Shown here in pieces: positions 50,601 through 58,749 of a stretch of DNA of 64,000 nucleotides. The stretch is from Cheilinus undulatus. Taxonomy: Eukaryota > Chordata > Actinopteri > Labriformes > Labridae. Both the position numbers and the translations under genes were made by a program. The notes beneath the pieces were generated by a model. The model was not told the DNA's origin. It saw nothing but the letters and a program-made list of their open reading frames with translations, and ran no database searches. The first letter of the stretch is position 1. Each line of letters begins with the position of its first letter. The stretch covers positions 43,252,424 to 43,316,423 of the forward strand of contig NC_054881.1 of the NCBI RefSeq assembly GCF_018320785.1. Reading direction: 5' to 3'.

Positions 50601-52501
50601 AGCACCCCTCAACCCTGCAGCACCCCTCAACTCTGCAGCACCCCCCCAGCCCTGCAGCACCCCTCAACTCTGCAGCACCCCCCCAGCCCTGCAGCACCCC
50701 TCAACCCTGCAGCACCACCACCAACCATGCAACACTATCCAGCATTATCCTGATTCCTGATTCTAATGGCATATTTATGCTCAGCCAGATGATCTCTCAT
50801 GCGTCTTTTTGTACGTCCTATGTAGAAAAGACCTTCCTCACATGGACAAAACAAACGGTATATGACAAAAGTGGTGTTACAATTAATAAAGTCCCTTTGT
50901 TTGTAGGTTTTTTTAGTTTGGACATCCACAATACCTTTGGTTTGTGCCACATTATCACAGTGAGGGCAATGCATGCATTTAAAAGTACCAGATGGTTTAT
51001 TTAACCAAGTTCATTTCTTGTCTGCTGGAAGATGTGAATGCATTCACCTTTTTTCTGCAGCACCTTCCACCAACCCTGCAGCATCCCCAACCCTGCAGCA
51101 CCTTCCACCAACCCTGCAGCATCCCCAACCCTGCAGCACCTTCCACCAACCCTGCAGCATCCCCAACCCTGCAGCACCTTCCACCAACCCTGCAGCACCT
51201 TCCACCAACCCTGCAACATCCCTCAACCCTGCAGCACCTTCCACCAACCCTGCAGCACCTTCCACCAACCCTGCAGCATCCCCAACCCTGCACCACCTTC
51301 CACCAACCCTGCAGCATCCCCAACCCTGCAGCACCTTCCACCAACCCTGCAGCACCTTCCACCAACCCTGCAACATCCCTCAACCCTGCACGCCCCCCCG
51401 CAACACTGCAGCATCCCCCAACCCTGTAGCACCCCCACCAACCCTGCAGCACCTCAACACTGCAGCACTCCCAACCCTGTAGCACCCCCCGACCCTGCAG
51501 CACCCCCTCCAACCCTGCAGCACCCCCTTAACCTTGCAGCACCCCCCAACCCTGCAGCCCCCCCCCCCGGGCACTGCAGTGCAAATTTAACATCCGGCCA
51601 GTGACCTCAGATGGACGCAAGCTTTTAGGCTATCTCTGGCATATTTACAGAAGAGTTAATTTAATATGCGCTGCCTCTGTAAAGATAAATAAATAAATAA
51701 TGTTTTAAAATCCCTTCCTACCGCCCTAATCCATCTCTGAGAACTTCACTCCTGGTTTCAGCTGCTTCCTTCACATGCTTCGGAGTAAAAAATTGACCTT
51801 TGCACACAGGCTTTTACAAACTTCTAGAACTTTTGACAGGATTCTTTGTGAGTCTGATTTGGGGAATGTTGAAAGAAACCCAACAGTGTGTGGTGGAGCC
51901 TCTACTCCTTGTCTTCTGTTACTGTTTTGATTGAACGCCCCCTGGTGGTGAAATGTGTGACTTATAAAGAGTTTGGAGGCATTTCTGTGAGATATTTACT
52001 GAAACACTCATTAAAAACATGCTTATGTGAAGAAAGTCTTTACTCACAATTCATCGGGGCCGTGCGTGGGCATCTGACCTGTGGATCCAAAATAAAAATG
52101 CACAGAGAATTAAAACTCTGTTGATAAGAACGTGGGTTAGATTTAAGAGTGAAGTGGTTCCATGTGCAGACCGCGGTGCAGGAAACATTAAAGGTCTGAG
52201 TTTCACTCCTTACCCAGCTTGACGTAGAGCACGCCAGTAGCAGAGATGACTTTCAGCGAGTTTGAGGCGACACACTGGTAGTAGCCGGTGTCAGTGGTGT
52301 CTAAGTCCTGGATCCGGAGCTTGGACCCGGCCTCGGTCTTGCGGATAGTGATGCGTCCCTGCTCCTGGACCACGGGGGCGTCATTCTTCAGCCAGCGGAT
52401 GGTCGGCCGGGGGTTTCCTGACACCTTACAGTGGAGCGTCGCCGTCTGACCTTGGAAGTGAGTGATGTTGTTGACTGGTTCCTGGAACTCCAGGAAGTTA
52501 C
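28157..52501 (-). CDS. ror2: ror2, receptor tyrosine kinase-like orphan receptor 2, exons 3-9 (5' end outside or not found)
   Basis: Type I membrane Wnt5a co-receptor of non-canonical Wnt/planar polarity signalling. Exons, minus strand: 52501-52214 (Ig), 52078-52048 (micro-exon), 37576-37455 and 37363-37049 (frizzled-type cysteine-rich domain), 35595-35341 (kringle), 30253-30048 (transmembrane), 29614-28157 (kinase-like domain and tail). All are GT/AG and phase-compatible, 2,675 nt or about 891 residues, against 943 for the whole human protein. The tail signature ([51 protein letters not shown]) distinguishes ROR2 from ROR1. The signal peptide and exon 2 were not found; they probably lie right of the window or escaped notice in 52502-64000. 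Introns range from 91 nt to 14.5 kb; the largest contains two minisatellites. Confidence 0.97.
29615..30047 (-). other. ror2: ror2 intron 8
   Basis: 433 nt, GT/AG; nothing else seen. Confidence 0.7.
30048..30253 (-). CDS. ror2: ror2 exon 8: transmembrane and juxtamembrane segment
   Basis: Encodes PPDNPRKE, the membrane span [20 protein letters not shown] and the stop-transfer CRNKQKE, very close to human ROR2 ([20 protein letters not shown]). It then runs [17 protein letters not shown] to the phase-0 donor. 206 nt. Confidence 0.95.
30306..30467 (+). mobile_element. Decayed SINE related to 24542-24731
   Basis: Starts GGGGTGCAGATGGCC and retains a box B-like GGTCTGAGTCTGGC, a GTGGGTCCTTTTCTACACGT body and a CACTGTCCTATCC tail. 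Heavily diverged, in ror2 intron 7. Confidence 0.6.
30468..33880. other. ror2 intron 7, mostly unannotated
   Basis: Contains a fish-type retroposon tail near 30560-30660 (AGAATCAGGTTTGATGCCAA) and a palindromic MITE at 31751-31918. 32925-33380 holds overlapping short open frames on the minus strand with no recognised domain. Confidence 0.4.
31751..31918. mobile_element. Short palindromic GTTTCCA...TGGAAAC MITE
   Basis: Bounded by TAGTTTCCACAAACAACGG and GCTTAGTTGGAAACACGC, GC-rich inside, about 168 bp. Related in type to 9220-9480. Confidence 0.45.
33891..34606. mobile_element. TIR element with reversed GCCACTTTT/CCCATTTTTG minisatellite
   Basis: Ends GGTTAACCCCTTTT and AAGAGGGGTTAAC are inverted repeats. 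The body is iterated CCCATTTTTGCCACTTTTA-like units, the complement of the GTGGCAAAAATGGG units in elements at 11710, 42386, 47460 and 58750. Confidence 0.55.
34607..35340. other. ror2 intron 7, right part
   Basis: A retroposon-like tail near 34825-34870 (TTTCTTCCAGTGAAGGATCA, then ATAAAAGTTTATT). Nothing else recognised. Confidence 0.4.
35341..35595 (-). CDS. ror2: ror2 exon 7: kringle domain
   Basis: 85 codons. All six kringle cysteines are visible in order: [49 protein letters not shown] and [14 protein letters not shown] are close to human. Phase 1 at both ends. Confidence 0.95.
35888..36690 (+). repeat. 42-bp minisatellite array A (ror2 intron 6)
   Basis: About 19 units whose core includes CTATAAAGGAGGAGGCTGGG then GTGGAGGAGGTGAAGCTTTA. 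Variants include GGACGTGAAG and an AGCTTGATGC unit near 35970. The same unit, with a related left flank (GAATATG...CAAGCTT), forms array B at 39429-40153. Confidence 0.95.
36691..37048. other. ror2 intron 6, right end
   Basis: Unique-looking sequence between array A and exon 6; nothing recognised. Confidence 0.4.
37049..37363 (-). CDS. ror2: ror2 exon 6: second part of the frizzled-like cysteine-rich domain
   Basis: Encodes [66 protein letters not shown] and [15 protein letters not shown]. It carries most cysteines of the Wnt-binding domain. The donor CCAT|gtaggt is phase 1. A 315-nt exon, only 91 nt of intron from exon 5. Confidence 0.95.
37455..37576 (-). CDS. ror2: ror2 exon 5: start of the cysteine-rich domain
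   Basis: Encodes [20 protein letters not shown] and [20 protein letters not shown], matching human [16 protein letters not shown]. 122 nt, entered in phase 2 and left in phase 1. Confidence 0.95.
37577..39428. other. ror2 intron 4, distal part; (GT)n at about 38430-38490
   Basis: An imperfect GT microsatellite; otherwise no element or gene recognised. Confidence 0.5.
39429..40153 (+). repeat. 42-bp minisatellite array B (ror2 intron 4)
   Basis: About 17 units of the array A sequence, about 2.7 kb away and also containing the AGCTTGATGC variant (near 39850). Because 42 is divisible by three, one frame stays open and reads a 14-residue Gly-rich repeat ([14 protein letters not shown]). It is not a gene. 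Confidence 0.95.
40154..42385. other. ror2 intron 4, no gene seen
   Basis: A possible hAT left end lies at 41456 (CAGTGGTTACCAACCTGGGG, then GTCCAGGACCCCC) with no right end identified. Short open frames only. Confidence 0.4.
42386..42900. mobile_element. hAT-like MITE with internal GTGGCAAAAA minisatellite and 8-bp target duplication
   Basis: Ends CAGCATTACTCAACCCTG and GGGTGAGTATCACTG are inverted. Flanks TTTTTAGT (42378-42385) and TTTTAAGT (42901-42908) match at 7 of 8. The left interior (CAAAGAGCCAAATTGTTG) is shared with the nested start at 11878 in another element. Length 515 bp, non-coding. Confidence 0.8.
42909..44211. other. ror2 intron 4, no feature seen
   Basis: Unique-looking sequence with short open frames only. 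Confidence 0.4.
44212..45087 (+). mobile_element. hAT-like MITE with internal TTTTGACTTTTATC minisatellite
   Basis: Ends CAGGGGTGACAAACTC and GAGTTTGACACTCCTG are inverted repeats. Subterminal AAATCTGGCCCCTGG and GTTCGGCCCTCAGG resemble common fish hAT relics. The interior (44340-44960) repeats an approximately 20-bp unit. No clear target duplication. A partial relative lies at 9900-10533. Confidence 0.7.
45485..45750 (+). repeat. Interspersed repeat, copy 1 of an inverted pair
   Basis: Shares AAAACACTCCAGTATTGAT, AGAACCAGCTGTTTCTGTG and AATGAGCTGTCTGACTCC with the reverse strand of 57345-57605. Family not named. Confidence 0.65.
45751..47459. other. ror2 intron 4, no gene seen
   Basis: A/T-rich from 46640 with T and A runs. 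No recognised element apart from low complexity. Confidence 0.4.
47460..48097. mobile_element. 5'-truncated hAT-like MITE with GTGGCAAAAA units and an inverted CTGCAG seed
   Basis: Resembles the 42386 element (CAATCTAAGTGGTGAAAAGT, right end GAGCCACACGCTGAGGTTCA then CTGG). At 47681-47722 it contains two units of the CTGCAG minisatellite of 49256-51560 in opposite orientation (GCAGGGTTGGGGGGTGCTGC). Confidence 0.6.
48098..49255. other. ror2 intron 4, no feature seen
   Basis: Unique-looking; a G-rich run near 48775-48795. Confidence 0.4.
49256..50733 (+). repeat. CTGCAG minisatellite, main block
   Basis: Units of 17-21 bp, mainly AACCCTGCAGCACCACCACC and AACCCTGCAGCACCCCTC, each with a PstI-type CTGCAG. 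Runs of the two variants alternate in larger blocks. The minus strand, which is the ror2 RNA sense, is G-rich (GGTGGTGGTGCTGCAGGG). The open frames of 590 and 376 codons here are by-products of unit composition. Confidence 0.95.
50739..51010 (-). mobile_element. Penelope-like element fragment with GIY-YIG endonuclease domain
   Basis: The minus frame reads [19 protein letters not shown], then [20 protein letters not shown] and [20 protein letters not shown] with HLAEH. The Cys-x2-Cys-like start, VIY, FYIGRT, Arg and EH correspond to the C-terminal GIY-YIG endonuclease of Penelope-type retroelements. A TGA lies just upstream in frame and the frame runs into repeat sequence downstream, so it is only a fragment between two minisatellite blocks. 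Confidence 0.75.
51057..51565 (+). repeat. CTGCAG minisatellite, second block
   Basis: Units AACCCTGCAGCACCTTCCACC and AACCCTGCAGCATCCCC, distinct in spacer from the main block; the last units (51390-51565) degenerate to C-rich variants. Confidence 0.95.
51566..52047. other. ror2 intron 4, proximal end
   Basis: Unique sequence between the minisatellite and exon 4; nothing recognised. Confidence 0.4.
52048..52078 (-). CDS. ror2: ror2 exon 4: 31-nt micro-exon
   Basis: The acceptor GATCCACAG|GTCAGATG and the strong donor GAATT|gtgagt enclose 31 nt that bridge phase 1 of exon 3 and phase 2 of exon 5. They encode [11 protein letters not shown], positioned like human LGPTHSPNHNF between the Ig and cysteine-rich domains. 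Only 135 nt separate it from exon 3. Identified by phase and position rather than strong similarity. Confidence 0.88.
52214..52501 (-). CDS. ror2: ror2 exon 3: Ig-like domain
   Basis: 288 nt encoding [58 protein letters not shown] and [13 protein letters not shown]. The C2-type Ig cysteines (LHC and YYQC) and the Trp (RWLK) are present. It is entered in phase 1, so at least one upstream exon is missing here. Confidence 0.95.
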
Positions 52502-53293
52502 CTGCAGCAGAGGAAATACGGAGGCATGAGCAGGGCTGTCAGAGAGGCTGAGACTGCTTCAGCAAACCTCATGGAAATATGGAGACAGTTTAAGGGGGAG
52601 TAGAATGTGTGGACTCAAACTTTAACCAGGATTTTTTCTGCATGCCTCTGCAGAAACACATCCATGAGGTGATCCTGTCTGAGAGCTACTAAATCTGAGG
52701 ACAGTGTCAGAGTAAGGTCGAGGTTGCATGAGGAGAGATTTCCCACTAATCGATCACAAACAGCTCCTGGACAAATCTAGACATCTAAACAAACCAAACG
52801 TGATAAAATCTGTCCAGACATCGCAGAAATCACCCTCATTAGAATAAAACAGTCAAAGCTGCAGGATAAGAAAGCAGAAAGCAAAATAGAAGCTTTAAAT
52901 TGTTTAGAACTGGCAGCAACATTAAGTTAAAGCTCACTACTAAACATGATTCTGTTGGTTCTAGGTCTATGAACACACGGTTCTCCCAGAAGTCTGCAGG
53001 AACGCCTGGATTTCCTCTCAGAGTGACGTCTTGGTCGTTCAGTTTCTCTGCACTTAGATGAGACTGTTTCTCCATGGTAGGGATGTATTTCACATCCATC
53101 TGGGCAGACCCTTTCAAAATAAAACTCAGAGTGACCGGATAAATGCTCTGTGGTTCACCGTCAGTGGAGTCAGTCAGTAAATTAAACTCTGAATCAGATG
53201 AAGAGTAAACGACCAGGTCTGATCAAACTACAGCTGCATCCACGCTCACCTCTTCACCGGCCGCCATTGTTTACAGGTTTGGAGTCTCTTTAC
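52502..53293. other. Region upstream of ror2 exon 3, no exon found
   Basis: Probably ror2 intron 2. Read on both strands for an exon matching the N-terminal ROR2 segment; none recognised. Confidence 0.4.
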
Positions 53294-53301
53294 CTAAACC
53301 C

Positions 53302-55006
53302 TAGGGGTGCAAATCCTGATACAATACAACATCAACACAACAGCAACACAACAGCAACACAACATCCACACAACATCAACACAACATCATTACAACATCA
53401 ACACAACATCAACACAAGATCAACACAACATCAACACAACAGCAACACAACATCAACACAACATCAATACAACATCAACACAACATCAATACAACATCAA
53501 CACAACAGCAACACAACAGCAACACAACATCAATACAACATCAACACAACAGCAATACAACATCAATACAACATCAACACAACATCAACACAACATCAAC
53601 ACAACATCAACACAACATCAATACAACATCAATACAAAATCAATACAACATCAACACAACATCAACACAACATCAACACAACATCAATACAACATCAACA
53701 CAACATCAACACAACATCAACACAACATCAACACAACAGCAACACAACATCAATACAACATCAATACAAAATCAATACAACATCAACACAACATCAACAC
53801 AACATCAACACAACAGCAACACAACATCAATACAACATCAATACAACATCAACACAACATCAACACAACATCAACACAACATCAACACAACATCAACACA
53901 ACATCAACACAACAGCAACACAACATCAATACAACATCAATACAAAATCAATACAACATCAATACAACATCAACACAACATCAACACAACAGCAACACAA
54001 CATCAACACAACATCAACACAACATCAACACAACATCAACACAACATCAACACAAAATCAATACAACATCAATACAACATCAACACAACATCAACACAGC
54101 AGCAATACAACATCAATACAACATCAATACAACATCAATACAACATCAACACAACATCAACACAGCAGCAATACAACATCAACACAACATCAATACAACA
54201 TCAATACAACATCAATACAACAGCAACACAACATCCACACAACATCAACACAACATCAACACAACATCAACACAACATCATTACAACATCAACACAACAT
54301 CAACACAACATCATTACAACATCAACACAACAGCAACACAACAGCAACACAACATCAACACAGCAGCAATACAACATCAACACAACATCAATACAACATC
54401 AATACAACATCAATACAACATCAACACAACATCAACACAACATCAACACAACATCCACACAACATCAATATTCTGGATGATGATACGATGTTTTCTGATA
54501 TCACAAAATCTGCCATGACATGATTTGGATTTGATCTGATGTAGGGGCTGACGGTCGATATATCAGGCATTTTTATGCACAAATTTGACAGTTCTAGAAA
54601 AAAATAGCTCCCTCAATTAAATTTCTGCTGCATCAGACGACACTCACGCTCAGCCATAGCTAGTTGAGTGTTTTTCATCCGTGAACGATCTTATACAGCG
54701 GTTGTGCACGGATAAAGATGTAGACGTAGTCGGTAAACTACGGGGAGAGACCCGTCTGAAATCTGTCCACACAGCCCAGAGAGGAGAGGAAATCCTCTTT
54801 TCCTCAGACGTCAAACTTTGAGCTACTGCTGCTGGCTAGCTTGCTGAGGCAGAAACTGTCAACAGGTGTGTGGGGGGGAATTTCAAAATAAGAGCGTAGC
54901 TTAAAGCATCAATTTAGAACGATGTTTTGACTGACCATTGATCTGATTGGATCATTAATCAACCAATCAATATATCACTATACATCGATGAATCGTTGCA
55001 CCCCTA
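53302..55006. mobile_element. hAT-like element, 8-bp target duplication, hosting an 11-bp array
   Basis: Ends TAGGGGTGCAAATCCTGATA and CATCGATGAATCGTTGCACC-CCTA. The inverted terminal core is TAGGGGTGCAA. Flanks CTAAACCC (53294-53301) and CTAAATCC (55007-55014) match at 7 of 8. The left third is an 11-bp tandem array; the rest contains diverged A/T-rich sequence without coding content. Confidence 0.75.
53325..54467 (+). repeat. 11-bp minisatellite (AACATCAACAC)n
   Basis: About 104 units. Variants CAATAC for CAACAC and CAGCAAC for CATCAAC are interspersed. Since 11 and 3 are coprime, all plus-strand frames cycle through the same 33-nt, 11-residue motif and remain open, producing overlapping 441- and 403-codon frames that are not genes. 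Confidence 0.95.
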
Positions 55007-55014
55007 CTAAATCC

Positions 55015-56399
55015 CACCTATAGCTCCACCTCTCTCTCCTCTAATGATGCTGATTGGTCCGGTCATTCTCTGACAGGAGAAACATGAATGACAGACCAGA
55101 ATCTGGACGATGCCTCAGCTTTGTGAGGCTATATCAAAGACTTTAGTAGATTTTCTTTTCTGCTTTATTTTGTGACTTTTATGCAGGAAGTAGAGAAACA
55201 AACAGAAGAAGCACGGAGCGAACCGCCCAGTTTTACACAGCAGTCTGAAGAAAGCTCTCCACGGCTCGCCTGCTAAAACATCTAGAGACTTCTAGAGACA
55301 GTAGACTCCTCCCCCATCATCTGTTATTTAACTCTGTGGATAAATCCCACAGTTCCATAAATGTTGGTACACTAAGGCAGAGAACTCTTCAAGTTTGTCT
55401 GCATTCAACCCCTAAAGCCTTCAGAGGAGAACATTCATGAGAAAAATCTAGATTTCACTTTTAAAATCGTCTTTTCTCACCAGCCCTATCGATGGATAAC
55501 ATCCATGTACCAGCCAGGACAATCCTATTCACACATATTTAGGAATATTTTCCTCCAAACATCAGAATTAAAAATCAGAGCGTGTTTATTTCTCTAAATA
55601 TTTTCACAGGTTCTGACTCTCTCTCTCTGTAAACAGACGTAAACATGGAGCAACTCCTCATCCATCTCTGGACGTCCCGGCTAAGTGGATTATGTGCTGC
55701 AGACATTCCTGATGAAATAAATATTTCCTTCTTCTGCCCCTCATTACGACGGATTCTGCTGGAGTTCAAGCTGCTGGTGATAAATGATGTTTAATGGGAG
55801 ACTGAGTCAAACTCAGATTTACATCAGAACCAGCAGAGTTTCTGTAGGTCAGAGTCAGCTGATCAGGAAGATTTTCTCAGGGAGATTCCTGCAGACGGAT
55901 CAACATTATTTCACTTTTTATACCGGAAACAACAGAAGTAAGACTGGAAGTCTGTTTACGAGTAAAGAGCCTGGAAACCTCAGAGATACACAAGGGTGAA
56001 GCAGACAGACGAGATAAAACAACCAGACCGAGACAAGATGAGACAAGACAGAGACTGGACGAGACTAGACGAGACTAGGAGGACATGACAAGACTGAGAC
56101 CAGATGGAGACTAGATAATCAGAACAAACTTCTGCTGCAGAATCAATCATCTTATGGAGATAATGCACGTTATATTTCTCATTGGGTGTACCTTTGCTGG
56201 GTCCGCGCTCTCTGAGTGTTCAACTATTTCACTTCTTGTTTTTAGATCAGGATTGACAGAATCCCCATGTTTTAACTCTGATATGATTTTAGGAAAAGTC
56301 AGACAGCATCAGCACCTGTTTGGATTTCACTGCGATGAAATCAGAGACTCTGACAGTCAGGTGATTACCTACATCAGCAGAAAACGCCACGCTCAATTA
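55015..56399. other. Probable ror2 intron, no feature seen
   Basis: Contains a short GAGAC-rich stretch (56005-56115). No gene or element recognised. Confidence 0.4.
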
Positions 56400-57155
56400 A
56401 GGGCACTTTCACATTAGGCCCAGTTGTTTCAAACCGCGCGATTCCTCCCCCTTCCCCTCTCCCCTCCCCCCCGGCATGCTTTCACACTAACAACATCGAC
56501 CCATGCCCAGGGGCACTTGCATATTTACTCAGTCTGAAACAGCAGGTGGTGGGATGCACGTAGCTGGTTTACAACCGCGCAAAAGAGGAGAAAGAAGAAG
56601 AAGCTACCATGGCAACCACTGGGGTCATGACCTGAGCGAAGTTTATTTTTGTTTTGACCCATCAAAAAGTCCATCCTGCAGCCATGGATGATTAAAATTA
56701 CTTTTTAAAATGCCGGCAACTTCTCTCTTCGTATCTGCACATCTACTACAGCTCAGAGGGTTAAATGGGCTCGCACTGCGCAGATACAGCGGTTTTAAAG
56801 GTGACAGGAGACTTTTATTGCATTTGCACCTCCTCTCACTGACTCCAACTTGTGCTCATCTGCGAGGTGAGTCACAACAGACCATTCATTGACTGGTTTC
56901 TGATGATTTCCGCCCTTTAGGAGGAAAAATGTGAACAAACTGCTGCGCTGTGGAAAGAAGTTTAGTTTTTATGATGTCAGGAGGCTGATACGAAGCTCTG
57001 TCCCGTATCCGAGCACGATTGCATTCACATCTCATCCGAACCGTGCCAGAGTCCACTTGAATCGTGCCCGAGACCAACTCCGCAAGTGGGCCCAGGCCCG
57101 GTGCCCGGGCGCGGTTCGTTTGCATTCACACTACCCAAACGAACCGGACCTGCAG
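56400..57155. mobile_element. MITE with CACTTTCACATTAGGC / GTGTGAATGC-type ends
   Basis: The left end carries CACTTTCACATTAGGCCCAG and AAACCGCGCG; the right end carries GCGCGGTTCGTTTGCATTCA then CACTACCCAAACGAACC. The paired GGTTCG/CGAACC-rich ends match a common fish element. The interior includes CCGTGCCAGAGTCCACTTGA. Boundaries approximate. Confidence 0.5.
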
Positions 57156-57344
57156 GGTTTGGGGGTGAACTCCAGGATTTGTTATCAAGAATAAAAGGAC
57201 CTCTTCTGTACAGACACTTAAACTCGACGGTTACAGAGAGATTTACTGGTGAAGAAAGAAAGAGCTGTGCAGCCGACAGCAGCATGAAAACTGTGACGCT
57301 GCAAACACGCAGCCAGACTGTCACAAGTGGCTCCTCCTCTCAGC

Positions 57345-57605
57345 TGCCAGCTAAGAGGAAGATCAGGAGAGCCATATCCATTTCCTGAGAAGGGTGGAGT
57401 CAGGGGTGGAGTCAGACAGCTCATTAACATTTAAAGCCACAGACACAGAAACAGCTGGTTCTGCGCAGGGCTGAAACAGTGGGGTTTTAGACATGCAGAC
57501 ATCAATACTGGAGTGTTTTTGCAGAAAAAAACTTCACAAGCATGTTTTAGGACCTCTGAGACCGATATAAAGTTGTCTTAAAGGGTCAAACATGTGACCT
57601 TTAAA
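57345..57605 (-). repeat. Interspersed repeat, copy 2 of an inverted pair
   Basis: Reverse complement similar to 45485-45750 over about 250 bp; see that entry for shared words. Confidence 0.65.
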
Positions 57606-58749
57606 TAAATTCTGCACTCTGTGATTGAATCTAAACTGTGATGAAGTACCCAGCCTTATCATCCCCATTGATCGGTCAGGTGTAGTATGTCATGAATTTC
57701 TCTGATCACTTTATCGGACACAGTGACCATCATAACAGAAAGATGTAAATGTCATCAGACCTTGATTTTGTGTGCAGCTGTAGTTTCTGGATTCATTCCT
57801 CTAAATGTAAAATGAAGGAGATGTACCAAAGTATAGTAGGTTTGGACCTCCTTAGAGATGATTTAAAAACTACAGACCCCCCCCACCGTCTCCCGGCCCC
57901 CTCTAAGAGTTGATTACATGCTCCATTCCTGCAGGACGAGAGCGAGGCTGACAGCAGATGAAATAAAGCTGGATAAACGGCCTTCAGTAATGGAAAGAGA
58001 AAGAAAAAAACAAAGGTAAACAAGGACAAAGGCAGAAAACGTTAGCGAGCCACCAGAGAATAAGAAATGAAAAATGACTCCGTCTCTGTTTTTCCTCTCT
58101 GCAGAGTGACGGGGGCGCTGAATGTTCCCCGGTCCTGAAGTTTCAATTAAACTCACTGGTGAATACTTCAACTTTCCTTAAACGGGTCCCAGGAGACGTC
58201 CAACAACGATGCAATTAGCCAAACTAAATAAGAGGATTGCTGGTGTTGACTTTTCAGGGAGACTTTCTGGGCTCTGCTGAGGAATAATAGAACGGCAAGG
58301 ATGGGGACTGAGTCAGAGGAAACGTGCTGATGGGAGCGTTTCCACCTCAGAGCTGCAGCAGGAATGTCTGACTCTGTTAGGACCTTTTAGTGAGGCAGAT
58401 GACTGTATAAGGACATAGAAGCAGAGACATTGATAAACACTCAGACGTCTCTGTCTCATCTGCACTTTAAGTTTATGAATGGAAACACAGATCCGTGTGC
58501 CCAGATTCCCCTCCTCTCCGCCGCCGCTGCCGCAGATCTCTCCACAGAGCGGCCAGTGATGTCACCACGCTGCTCTTTAATTATAACCTCTTCAGCCCTC
58601 GCTCTTCTGCAGATCTCAGAGTGACTGGATCAGCGTGTGAGGGCGGGGACATCAGACGGCTTTAACGGTTCTTACAGGAGTGATTACAGGACAGGAGATA
58701 AACACAGATGACCAACGGGGATCCACAGAGCTGTTCCCCATCCCTAGAC
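57606..58749. other. No feature seen
   Basis: Unique-looking sequence, short open frames only; short poly-C at 57878. Confidence 0.4.

Noticed and set aside
49232-51004. 590-codon plus-strand open frame rich in Pro/Gln/His/Thr
   Set aside because: Lies on the CTGCAG minisatellite; the unit lacks stop codons in these frames. No domain, no splice context, antisense to ror2 intron 4.
53325-54467. Regular repeat array considered as CRISPR
   Set aside because: Contiguous 11-bp units without unique spacers, in a vertebrate genome.
53198-54523. 441- and 403-codon overlapping plus-strand frames of Asn/Thr/His/Gln repeats
   Set aside because: Produced by an 11-bp tandem repeat with no stop in any plus frame; two frames read the same peptide cycle.
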